From positions 124,001 through 188,000 of the forward strand of contig CAVSPR010000006.1 in assembly GCA_963729875.1 (NCBI GenBank): DNA of 64,000 nt. Reading direction: 5' to 3'. Positions 42,972-50,815 of this stretch are shown piece after piece. The position numbers were made by a program, and so were the translations under genes. Within the stretch, counting starts at the first letter, position 1; each line of letters starts with the position of its first letter. The notes under the pieces are model-generated. The model did no database searches. It was given only the letters and a program-made list of their open reading frames with translations, and was not told the origin of the DNA. This stretch comes from DATBSL01 sp963729875. Its GTDB lineage: Bacteria > Acidobacteriota > Vicinamibacteria > Fen-336.

Positions 42972-43727
42972 CTAGAAACGGACCAGGAAGCCGGCCGTGG
43001 CGTGGATGTCGTGCTCGGCCTCTCCGCTGAGGAAGTGGTCGGTCACGAGGTAGTCGACCACGTCCACGCGGGCGCCGACCCGGCCGAAGTAGATCTTGAG
43101 CCCCGCCCCGAAGCGCAGCGTGAAGTCCGTCTCGGACTCCCGGGCCCCGTCGTACGAGACCCCACCCGCCCCGAAGATCACGAAGGGGCGCACGTCTCCG
43201 CCCGTGATGTCGTAGGTGAGGCCGCCGCCGTAGTGCCACGCGGTGACGCTGCGGGTGCGGAGGCCTTCGAGGTCGACGCCGGCGACATCGGCCATGCCCG
43301 GCCCCCGCCCCCAGGGCCAGGGACCCTGCCCACGGTCGCCTCCCGCGCGGCCGTAACAGCGGCCTTCGACGCAAAGCTCGCCCCCGACCTCGAGGTCGTG
43401 CGTCGGCGCGACGGCGAAGTCGGCCTCGACCGCGAGCCGGCCCTTCACGTAGCGGGAGTACCGGACCCCGAAGAGCGCGCTCCCGCCGAGCGACGTGTCC
43501 GTGCGGACCTCGATGTCCGGGAACCCCGGCCAGCGGTCGCCGGCCCAGCCGGGCATGCCGATTGTCATGTCCTGACCCCCGGTGGCGTCCAGGATGGACG
43601 CGCCCCCGAAGACCACGACCTCGTTCTTCGCGTCCGCCGCGGGTCCATCCGCGGTCGCGACCCTCGCCCCGCCCAGGAGGGCGAAGCCCATCAGGAACCC
43701 GGCTCCCACGACTCCACGATGTCTCAT
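42972..43727 (-). CDS. Outer membrane beta-barrel protein
   Basis: A 251-residue exported protein. The signal peptide is MRHRGVVGAGFLMGFALLGGARVATADG. The mature protein alternates strands (NEVVVFGGASILDATGG, GSALFGVRYSRYVKGRLAVEADFAVAP, HYGGGLTYDITGGDVRPFVIFGAGGVSY, FTLRFGAGLKIYFG) and ends TAGFLVRF with the C-terminal Phe typical of OmpX/Opa-type barrels. A loop contains two Cys (LCVEGRCYG), possibly a disulfide. Start 43727 is supported by GGAGAAGAG just upstream. Convergent with the radical SAM gene. Confidence 0.78.
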   Translation of the reverse strand: MRHRGVVGAGFLMGFALLGGARVATADGPAADAKNEVVVFGGASILDATGGQDMTIGMPGWAGDRWPGFPDIEVRTDTSLGGSALFGVRYSRYVKGRLAVEADFAVAPTHDLEVGGELCVEGRCYGRAGGDRGQGPWPWGRGPGMADVAGVDLEGLRTRSVTAWHYGGGLTYDITGGDVRPFVIFGAGGVSYDGARESETDFTLRFGAGLKIYFGRVGARVDVVDYLVTDHFLSGEAEHDIHATAGFLVRF

Positions 43728-43898
43728 CAGTCTCTTCTCCTGGTCACGCCGCATCAGGTGACGGAGCCATTGGACCAGAAAGCCACGCGTCAGCATGTCA
43801 AGACGTCGCCGGCGGCGGCAAAGAGTTGTGAAGGCCCGCTCGGCGCGTCGCAACTAGAATAGCGTGCCAGCTCCGTTCCCGTCGTGGGAGGACCTGTC

Positions 43899-44564
43899 AT
43901 GAGAAAGACGACGCTTCCGCTCGCCGCACTGGCGATGCTGGCCTTCCCGGTGGCCGCCACCGCCCAGGAGCCGGCGCCGGCGAGCCCGCCGCCGGCCGCG
44001 CCCGAGGCCGAGGCCGAGGAGACCGGCTGGGAGTTCGGCCTGGCGGGGGCGCTGTACGTCCTGCCCGACGAGGGGGACTACGTCCAGCCGACGTTCAGGG
44101 CGGACCACCGGCTCTTCCACTTCGAGACCCGGTACAACTACGAGGACCGCGACTCGACGTCGTTCTTCGTCGGCGCGAACTTCGAGTTCGGGGACAAGGT
44201 GAAGCTCTCCCTGACCCCGATGATCGGCGCCGTCGCCGGGCAGACGGACGGGATCATCCCGGGCCTCGAGGCGGACCTGTCGGCCTGGAAGCTCGAGTGG
44301 TACGGGGAGGCCGAATACGTGTTCGACCTCGAGGACAGCGAGTCGAACTACTTCTACATGTGGTCGGAGCTCAGTCTTTGGCCGACGGAGTGGCTGCGCG
44401 CGGGGGTGGTGACGCAGCGGACGCGCGTCTATCAGACGGACCGGGACGTCCAGCGGGGGCTGCTCGCGGGCTTCACGTTCAGGAAGGTCGACGGCACGGT
44501 CTACTTCTTCAACCCCGGCGCCGACGACCACTTCACGGTCGTCTCCCTCGGCGTCTCGTTCTGA
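43899..44564 (+). CDS. Predicted periplasmic/outer membrane barrel-like protein
   Basis: A 221-residue exported protein with signal peptide (MRKTTLPLAALAMLAFPVAATAQ), a Pro/Ala/Glu linker, and then paired strands: WEFGLAGALYVLPDEGDYVQPTF, HFETRYNYEDRDSTSFFVGANFEFG, LSLTPMIGAVAG, WYGEAEYVFDLED, ending VVSLGVSF with a C-terminal Phe. This suggests an 8- to 10-stranded barrel. It directly abuts (no gap) the minus-strand nucleotidyltransferase-like gene. Function is unknown. Confidence 0.72.
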   Translation: MRKTTLPLAALAMLAFPVAATAQEPAPASPPPAAPEAEAEETGWEFGLAGALYVLPDEGDYVQPTFRADHRLFHFETRYNYEDRDSTSFFVGANFEFGDKVKLSLTPMIGAVAGQTDGIIPGLEADLSAWKLEWYGEAEYVFDLEDSESNYFYMWSELSLWPTEWLRAGVVTQRTRVYQTDRDVQRGLLAGFTFRKVDGTVYFFNPGADDHFTVVSLGVSF

Positions 44565-45098
44565 TCACCCTTCCTCGGTCCGGGCCAGGGCGACGCAGTC
44601 CTCGAAGCGGGCGACGAGGGGGGGAGCGTTCCGGCCGAGGTACTGGCGGACGCCGTCGAGGTCGAGGCCGGCCTTGAGGAGCTCGACGACGTCGGCGCGG
44701 TCCTTGAGACGCGGCGACTTCAGCTTGAGATAGACGAGCGTTCCGGCCGAGACCACCGGTACCTCGTCGGGGCTGGGTGGTGGCAGCGATTGGGCCAGGA
44801 ACGACTCGTCTCCGCTCGTCGAGAGCAGGTCCACGCTGACGCCGTCGATCTGGATCGGAACACCCGGCTTCAGCGTCACCAGTCCTCCCGCCCGGCGCTC
44901 GAACGCTTCGTCGCCGACGAGCAGGTCCACGTCTTGCGTGTTGCGGGGGTAGCCGTGGGCCCCCACCGCCAGCCCGCCCGCAACCGCGTGGCGGACGCCC
45001 AGGGCGGTGAGCGCGCGCGAGGCGCTTCGCATCGCGGCGAGCACGCGCGGAGAGACCGCGTCTTCCAGGAGGCGCAAGTCGGGCGTCGTGGGGGACAT
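44565..45098 (-). CDS. Nucleotidyltransferase-like (AbiEii-type) protein
   Basis: A 177-residue protein. ALGVRHAVAGGLAVGAHGYPRNTQDVDLLVGDEAFERR is the nucleotidyltransferase-fold signature (GG-loop then DVDLLV with two Asp). YLKLKSPRLKDRADVVELLKAG is the helical follow-on. The family includes AbiEii toxins and Type VII/MNT antitoxins, and orphan members of unknown role. ATG 45098 (after 14 in-frame residues from the ATG at 45140) gives MSPTTPDLRLLEDAVSPRVL. No obvious partner is next to it, so it could be a solitary member. Confidence 0.75.
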   Translation of the reverse strand: MSPTTPDLRLLEDAVSPRVLAAMRSASRALTALGVRHAVAGGLAVGAHGYPRNTQDVDLLVGDEAFERRAGGLVTLKPGVPIQIDGVSVDLLSTSGDESFLAQSLPPPSPDEVPVVSAGTLVYLKLKSPRLKDRADVVELLKAGLDLDGVRQYLGRNAPPLVARFEDCVALARTEEG

Positions 45099-45216
45099 CG
45101 ATCGGTTCCTCGGGATCGAAAGATGCGGCCTCGTCAGCACGCCTCAGTATGCCACGCCGTGCGGTGGGCGGACGCGGCCCCGGCGGGGGCGTCGATCGGC
45201 TGGCGTACCTGTGCGG

Positions 45217-47616
45217 TCAGCGGGCGGTGGCGCGGGCCCTTGCGTCGAACGCGCGACGCTCGGCCTCCGGCAGCGTCGCGGTCGCCGCCGCACGGCGGTA
45301 GACGTCCGCCGCCGCGTCTCGTCGCCCCTGGGCCTCGAGGAGAGTGCCGAGGAAGGCCCAGGCGTCGCGGTAGCCCGGGTGCCGCGTCACCAGGCCGCGG
45401 AGGACCCGCTCGGCGCCGGCCGGGTCGCCCGCCCTCTCGAGGTAGAACGCCTGGGTGAAGGCGTAACGGGGATCCCCCGGGGCGCTCTCCGCGGCCCGCC
45501 CCGCGAGCGACGCGGCCTCCTTGGGGCTCGTCTCGGCCGCGAGGACGGCCAGGTTGTAGGCCGCCCCCGCGTTGCCGGGCTCGAGCTCGAGGGCGCGCCG
45601 CAGCTCGGCCTGGGCCTCGGAGTGAGGCCCCTTCTCTGCCAGCAGGAGCCCCAGGTTGAAGTGGGCCGCGGCGGTGCGCGGCTGCAGGCGAATCGCCTCG
45701 CGCAGCGTGGCCTCCGCCTCGGCGAGGCGACCGGCGCGCGCCTCGGCCATCGAGAGGTTGACGAGGCTCGCCACGTGGTCCGGGCGGAGGGCGAGGGCCT
45801 TGCGGTAGCGCTCGGCCGCCGCCGCGGCGTCGCCGCGCTCGAGCTGGAGGTTGCCCATGTTGTACTGCGAGGCGAAGTCGTCCGGTCGGGCGAGGAGCGA
45901 CCGCTCGTGCTCGGACCGTGCGGCGAGGAAGGCGGCGCGGGCCGGCTCGGGGACCGTGGCGGGGTCGGTCGTCGGGAGCGCGGCGGCCGCCCTCACCCGC
46001 ACGAGCCGCAGGTCGTCCCGGGTCGCGGCCAGGATGAGGTCGCGGGCGCCCGGGTCCGCCGCGAGGGTCGTCACCGCCGCCGCGCGGACGAGAGGCGAGG
46101 CGTCGGCGGCCAGGGCGCGAAGGGCCGGCCACTTCGACGGGTCGGGGCAGTCGGCGAGGAGCCGCACGAGCGAGGCCGTCACGACCTCGTCGCGGGCCGG
46201 CTCTCCGAGGTAGGCCAGGACCTGCGGCAGGCGCGACCAGTCTCCCCTGCGCGCGGCCGCGACGAGCCGGCCTTCCCTCAGGATCCGCTCCGACCAACGG
46301 CCATGGCCCCAGTCGCGAACCGCCTTCTCGGCCCACGCCGCGCCGCGGTCCACGTGGCAGACGGTGCACGCGTTCGGCGAGCCGAGCTCGCGGCTGGCGG
46401 CGGGGGAGGGCGGCCGCATCGAGTGGTCGCTGCGGATCATCCGCGCGAACTCGGTCTTGGGCATGTGGCAGTCGGTGCAGCGCGTGCCGGGGCCGTCCCC
46501 GGGGTGGCGCGTGTGGGCGGCGGCGTTCTTCACGCGCTCCTCGTGGCAGGGCAGGCAGGCGTCGTTCGGCCGGTCCTTCCACTTGTAGCGGCCGCTCGAG
46601 GTGTGGCAGTGCACGCAGTCGATCCGCCCCGACTTCGCGCAGGGGCTCATCCGCCACGAGGTGAGCGTGTAGTTCTCCCCGAGGTCGCGGCCGTCCGGGT
46701 AGTAGTCGGGGTTCTCGAGGGTCGTGAGGTCGAAGTGGTCGAAGAAGCGGTCGCCGGGGCGGAAGGAGGTCCAGAGGGGGCTCGCCTTGGCGTGGCAGGA
46801 GGAGCAGAGGTCGCTCCGCTGCTCCGTCGCGAGCCTCTTGACCGAGATGATCTTCCAGTCCGGCGGTGCCTTCCCGGGCGGCAGTCCCTCGAAGGCCTTC
46901 ACGTGCGCGCCGGACGGGCCGTGGCAGGTCTCGCAGGAGACGCCGGGCTCCGCCCACACCGTGCGGTACGAGTCGGTCGTCGGCTCGTAGTTCGTGGCCA
47001 GCTGGCTCACGTGGCAGCTGAAGCAGGAGGTGTTGAACGTGTAGGCCCGGTCCGTCCAGTCGAGCTCCTCGTCGATGCCGCCCTCGCTCGGGCGGCCCTC
47101 GGCCGTCGTCGACGCCGCGAAGTGCCGGACCGCGCTGCCCGCCGTCGAGAACCACTCCTTCCGGTGGACGTCGTAGGCGACGGGGAGGACCTGCAGGAGA
47201 CCGCGCTCGAGCGGGGTGAGAAAGTAGCAGACGTTCTTCCCGCCCAGCACCTGGACGATCGGGTAGATCTTCTTCCCCTCCGGCCCCGTCTCCTCGACGT
47301 GGTCGGCGCCCGTCCCGATCACGGCCCGGTAGCTCCGCCCGCGGATCTCGATCGGCTTCTCCTGCGGCGTCAGCCGGTCGCGGGCGAAGTCCCCCGTGTG
47401 CGCCTGCATGGCGAGGCCGTGGAAGGACGTCGACCACTTCTGGAAGAAGACGGCGTGGCACGAGCGGCAGCTCGCGGAGCCGGCGAGCGGCGCCGGCGGC
47501 TCCGGCGGTGCCGAGGGAGGGGGTGGGGGGGCGAAGACGCGACCCGGGAGGAAGACGAGGGCGGCCAGGACGAGGGCCGTGGCCGAGCCGAGCGCGGCCA
47601 TCACGTGACGGCGGTT
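45217..47616 (-). CDS. Octahaem c-type cytochrome with HEAT and TPR tail
   Basis: A 799-residue exported protein (membrane anchor or signal at 6-26). Eight CxxCH haem motifs are seen: CRSCH, CFSCH, CETCH, CSSCH, CVHCH, CLPCH, CTDCH and CTVCH. Their spacing and the surrounding NTSCFSCHVSQ and GPGTRCTDCHMPKTEFARM resemble the cytochrome c554/ hydroxylamine-type class. The rest is HEAT-like (ALRALAADASPLVRAAAVTTLAADP) and then TPR repeats (YNMGNLQLERGDAAAAAERYRKALAL, and more). No substrate-binding residues can be assigned. Electron transfer in the periplasm is probable; TPR fusion is common in Acidobacteriota and Planctomycetes. Confidence 0.87.
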   Translation of the reverse strand, partial: NRRHVMAALGSATALVLAALVFLPGRVFAPPPPPSAPPEPPAPLAGSASCRSCHAVFFQKWSTSFHGLAMQAHTGDFARDRLTPQEKPIEIRGRSYRAVIGTGADHVEETGPEGKKIYPIVQVLGGKNVCYFLTPLERGLLQVLPVAYDVHRKEWFSTAGSAVRHFAASTTAEGRPSEGGIDEELDWTDRAYTFNTSCFSCHVSQLATNYEPTTDSYRTVWAEPGVSCETCHGPSGAHVKAFEGLPPGKAPPDWKIISVKRLATEQRSDLCSSCHAKASPLWTSFRPGDRFFDHFDLTTLENPDYYPDGRDLGENYTLTSWRMSPCAKSGRIDCVHCHTSSGRYKWKDRPNDACLPCHEERVKNAAAHTRHPGDGPGTRCTDCHMPKTEFARMIRSDHSMRPPSPAASRELGSPNACTVCHVDRGAAWAEKAVRDWGHGRWSERILREGRLVAAARRGDWSRLPQVLAYLGEPARDEVVTASLVRLLADCPDPSKWPALRALAADASPLVRAAAVTTLAADPGARDLILAATRDDLRLVRVRAAAALPTTDPATVPEPARAAFLAARSEHERSLLARPDDFASQYNMGNLQLERGDAAAAAERYRKALALRPDHVASLVNLSMAEARAGRLAEAEATLREAIRLQPRTAAAHFNLGLLLAEKGPHSEAQAELRRALELEPGNAGAAYNLAVLAAETSPKEAASLAGRAAESAPGDPRYAFTQAFYLERAGDPAGAERVLRGLVTRHPGYRDAWAFLGTLLEAQGRRDAAADVYRRAAATATLPEAERRAFDARARATAR

Positions 47617-47700
47617 CATGGGCATGGCGCAGACCGGTCTTGCTGCCGTCGCAGGCTACCAACTCCGGCCAGCGGGCGCCAGAGCCGATCGGATCATGCG

Positions 47701-47711
47701 TAGAATCGCTC
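47701..47711 (+). promoter_or_regulatory. -10-like box next to the kinase-BRCT start
   Basis: TAGAAT at 47701-47706 is a near-consensus -10 hexamer ending five bases before the ATG at 47712. If used, transcription would begin at or after the ATG, giving a leaderless message. A matching -35 is not obvious. The cytochrome gene diverges from the other side (start 47616), so the 95 bases serve both. Confidence 0.35.
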
Positions 47712-48908
47712 ATGGCCCCCGGAGCAAAGCCACGGCCGGCACTTCCGCCCGAGCGACTCTCGGCCGCCCGCACGCTCACGCGGCGGGCCGTGCCCGGCAG
47801 CCTCCGGACGGGAGAGCTCCTGGCGCCGGGCCAGGTCGTGGCCAGCCCCCAGTCGCGGCTCGAGTACCGCGCGATGCGGCTGATCGGCGCCGGCGGGTTC
47901 GGGCAGGTCTACCTCGCGCGCCGGCTCGGGCGCTCGTCCGGGGTGCCGGCGACGCTCTGCATCAAGGTCAGCGAGAACAGCGACGCCTGGGTCCGCGAGG
48001 CGTACTTCGGGCAGCTGCTCGACGGCCACCCGCGAGCGATCCGGGTCTTCGACGCCTTCCCGGTCGTGCGCCCCGACGGCCGCTTCCTCTACTGCCTCGC
48101 CCTCGAGTACGCCCGTCACGGCGACCTGCGGTCGTTCCTGCACCGAAGCGAGGGCGAGGGCTGGCCCGAGCGCACCGCCCGGCGCGAGATCGCGGGCATT
48201 CTCCAGGTCCTCGGCAAGCTCCACCGCGGGCACATCCTCCACCGGGACCTCACGCCGATGAACGTCTTCGTCTGCCAGGGGCGGACGCTGAAGCTCGGCG
48301 ACTTCGGCCTCGTGCGGCAGCAGAGCGACCGGCGCGGGGCGACCGTCGACGCGCTCAACCCCATGATGGCCCCGAGCGACATCGCCCTGGGCGCCGTACC
48401 GAAGTGGCAGGCCCGGGACGACGTGTACCAGGTGGGCCAGCTGCTCGGGATGCTCGTGCGGGGGGACGCGCGGGCGCGCATCCGCACGGGCGAGATCCGC
48501 GGGCTCCCCTGCAGCGACCAGCTGAAGGAGGTCGTGTACCGCTGCATCGGCGAGCGGCGCAAGCGCTACGAGACGGCCGACGAGCTGATCGCCGCCCTCC
48601 GCAGCCCGGCCCCCGCCCTGAAGGTGGGGCGGCTGGCCGCGCTGCGGGGGGTCCACCTCGCCTTCACGGGGATCCTCGGCCGGCCCCGGAGCGAGGCCCA
48701 GGCGGCGGCCCGACGGGCCGGGGCGGTGGTGCACGGCGGTCCCTCGGCCCGCACCACCGTCGTGGTCCGCGGACTGCCCAACCCCCGGCAGGCGGCCGGT
48801 CGCGACGCCGGGCTCAAGCTGATGGAGATCAAGCGTCTGGCCGCGAAGGGGCACAAGATCACGCTCCTCAACGAGCGTCAGTTCTGGCGCCTCGCGGCTC
48901 GCCGCTGA
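47712..48908 (+). CDS. Ser/Thr kinase-like protein fused to a BRCT domain
   Basis: A 398-residue protein. Kinase region: LIGAGGFGQVY (58-67), LCIKV (Lys 85), HRDLTPMNVF (177-186), DFG 197-199. The usual activation segment is short and ends MMAPSDI. The C-terminal region (about 305-395), HLAFTGILGRPRSEAQAAARRAGAVVHGG followed by TTVVVRGLPNPR and HKITLLNERQFWRLA, has the BRCT fold (as in DNA ligase). A kinase joined to BRCT could localise to phosphopeptides or DNA-repair partners. No membrane helix. The start lacks a clear ribosome site, consistent with a leaderless message. It diverges from the cytochrome gene. Confidence 0.83.
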   Translation: MAPGAKPRPALPPERLSAARTLTRRAVPGSLRTGELLAPGQVVASPQSRLEYRAMRLIGAGGFGQVYLARRLGRSSGVPATLCIKVSENSDAWVREAYFGQLLDGHPRAIRVFDAFPVVRPDGRFLYCLALEYARHGDLRSFLHRSEGEGWPERTARREIAGILQVLGKLHRGHILHRDLTPMNVFVCQGRTLKLGDFGLVRQQSDRRGATVDALNPMMAPSDIALGAVPKWQARDDVYQVGQLLGMLVRGDARARIRTGEIRGLPCSDQLKEVVYRCIGERRKRYETADELIAALRSPAPALKVGRLAALRGVHLAFTGILGRPRSEAQAAARRAGAVVHGGPSARTTVVVRGLPNPRQAAGRDAGLKLMEIKRLAAKGHKITLLNERQFWRLAARR

Positions 48909-49164
48909 GGCCGGCGGACCCGCAGGATCCCGTCAGACAGGCGACAGCTATCTCTCTGTCAGTAAACCGGTTAGGTGCCAAGACATCCTGCGGCGGCGAT
49001 GCGACAAATGAACTACCCGTCCTGAGATACCGGCAGGATTCAGTCCGGGGTGTCGTTTCGATAGGATTGGGACGCTCCGTTGCGTTCGGGACCTTTCGTT
49101 GGACGCGGTTGTCCCTCCGCCCTCACAGAAGACCGCGGCGCGTCCGACATCTCCAGGGGGAAAC
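48909..49164 (+). promoter_or_regulatory. Leader and promoter region of the acyl-CoA dehydrogenase/PKS locus
   Basis: A 256-base gap with lower GC than average. It holds GACAG and CTGTC (48943-48947, 48956-48960) as inverted arms and the palindrome AACCGGTT at 48965-48972, within near-palindromic TAAACCGGTTAG. A TetR/FadR-type repressor site is possible. No gene or clear -35/-10 pair is seen; a GATAGGAT stretch near 49062 could supply a -10. Confidence 0.3.
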
Positions 49165-50802
49165 ATGGCGCGACTCGACGCCGAGATGCTCGACCAGATC
49201 CTGACGACGCTCCGGGAGTACGCGGAGAAGAACCTCCCGCCGGCGAAGCTGCTCGAGATCGAGCTCGGCCACGAGTTCCCCGAGAGGGTCATGAAAGACC
49301 TGTACGACCCGGGGCAGATCGGCCTCCACCTCCTGACCATCCCCGAGGAGTTCGGGGGCCTCGGCGGGGGGGCCTACGACATCTACCGGGTTTCCGAGGC
49401 GATGGCCTCGATCGACCTCGGGATCGCCACCGGCGTCCTCGCGACCTTCCTCGGCACGGACCCCATCAACGTCGGGGCCACGCCCGAGCAGAAGGCCGAG
49501 TGGCTGGGGGCCCTCGCCGAGCACGGCCACTTCTACGCGTACGGGGCGACCGAGCCGCAGGCCGGGAGCGACCTCGGCGCGCTGTCGACCACGGCGGTGC
49601 CGGTCGAGGAGGGCGGGAAGGTCGTCGGCTACCGGATCAGCGGCCGCAAGCAGTGGATCAGCAACGGCGGGGTGGCCGACCGCTACACGATCCTGGCGAA
49701 CGCCCCCGGTGGGACCACCTGGTTCCTCGTGGACAAGGGGACCGAGGGCTTCACCGCCGGCAAGCCCGAGGACAAGCACGGCATCCGCGCCTCGAACACG
49801 GCCGCGCTCTTCCTCGAGAACGTCTACGTCCCGGCCGATCGGCTCATCGGCCTCGTCGAGGGCAAGGGCCTCGCCCAGGCGCAGGCGGTCTTCGGCTACA
49901 CGCGCCTGATGGTCGCCGCCTTCGGCCTGGGCGCGGGTTGGGAGGCGCTGCGGCGGGCCATTCGCTACGCGCAGGAGCGCGTGCAGGGCGGCGGGCCCCT
50001 CAGCCAGAAGCAGGGCTACACCCACAAGTTGCTGGTGCCGAACGCGGTGCGGCTCGAGGCCTCGCGCCACTACATCGAGTGGGTGGCGGAGAGGCTCGAC
50101 GCGGGCGAGGACGACCTCGCCACCGAGGGCGCGGTGGCCAAGTACCTCGCCACCGAGGCGGGGAACAAGGCGGCCGAGGACGCGATCCAGGCCCTCGGCG
50201 GCTACGGCTACACCCGCGAGTACATGGTCGAGAAGATCAAGCGCGACGTGCGCATCACCACGATCTACGAGGGCACCTCCGAGATCATGGAGTGGACGAT
50301 CGCGCGGGACCGCTGGCAGCAGCACCTCAAGAGCCGGGGGCAGTACTACGTCGACTGGGCCGCGCGCGCGGACGAGAGGCACGCAAAGTCGCCGAACGTC
50401 GGGGCCGGCCACGCGGCCATGGCCCTGCGGTCGCTCGCGGCGCTCCTCGAGCGCGCGCGCCTCGACCGGCTCACCCGCAACCAGCACGTCCTCTTCCGGC
50501 TCGGGGAGCTGATCGCGTACGCGGAGACGGCCGCGCTCTTCGCCGAGCGGGCCGCCACCGCGCCGACGAAGGCGAGCGGCCTCGAGCCGGCGACGCTCGA
50601 GGCCATGGCCCGCGTCCACGCGCGCGAGGCCTGCCTCAAGGTCGCGAGCGAGGGCCTGCGCTGGGCCATCGGGGCCGGCCAGACCGACGCGAACCTGAAG
50701 CAGCAGCTCAACCTCGACGCCGCCGTGGCCGCCCAGGCCGGCCTCGTCGAGGACATGGACAAGATCGCGGCCGACCTCGTCCGGGCGTTCCCCGCCAAGT
50801 GA
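49165..50802 (+). CDS. Acyl-CoA dehydrogenase family protein
   Basis: A 545-residue flavoenzyme. Family motifs: YDPGQIGLHLLTIPEEFGGLG, GATEPQAGSDLGAL, GRKQWISNGGVADRYTILA, GLGAGWEALRRAIRYAQERVQ, and ALGGYGYTREYMVEKIKRDVRITTIYEGTSEIMEW with the region of the catalytic Glu. A C-terminal extension of about 150 residues is typical of the ACAD10/long forms (MALRSLAALLERARLDRL and on). Such enzymes introduce a double bond into acyl-CoA or acyl-ACP. ATG 49165, GGGGGAAAC upstream. It is 13 bases before the megasynthase and probably belongs to the same operon, perhaps desaturating its product. Confidence 0.92.
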   Translation: MARLDAEMLDQILTTLREYAEKNLPPAKLLEIELGHEFPERVMKDLYDPGQIGLHLLTIPEEFGGLGGGAYDIYRVSEAMASIDLGIATGVLATFLGTDPINVGATPEQKAEWLGALAEHGHFYAYGATEPQAGSDLGALSTTAVPVEEGGKVVGYRISGRKQWISNGGVADRYTILANAPGGTTWFLVDKGTEGFTAGKPEDKHGIRASNTAALFLENVYVPADRLIGLVEGKGLAQAQAVFGYTRLMVAAFGLGAGWEALRRAIRYAQERVQGGGPLSQKQGYTHKLLVPNAVRLEASRHYIEWVAERLDAGEDDLATEGAVAKYLATEAGNKAAEDAIQALGGYGYTREYMVEKIKRDVRITTIYEGTSEIMEWTIARDRWQQHLKSRGQYYVDWAARADERHAKSPNVGAGHAAMALRSLAALLERARLDRLTRNQHVLFRLGELIAYAETAALFAERAATAPTKASGLEPATLEAMARVHAREACLKVASEGLRWAIGAGQTDANLKQQLNLDAAVAAQAGLVEDMDKIAADLVRAFPAK

Positions 50803-50815
50803 AGGAGCAGCGTCG

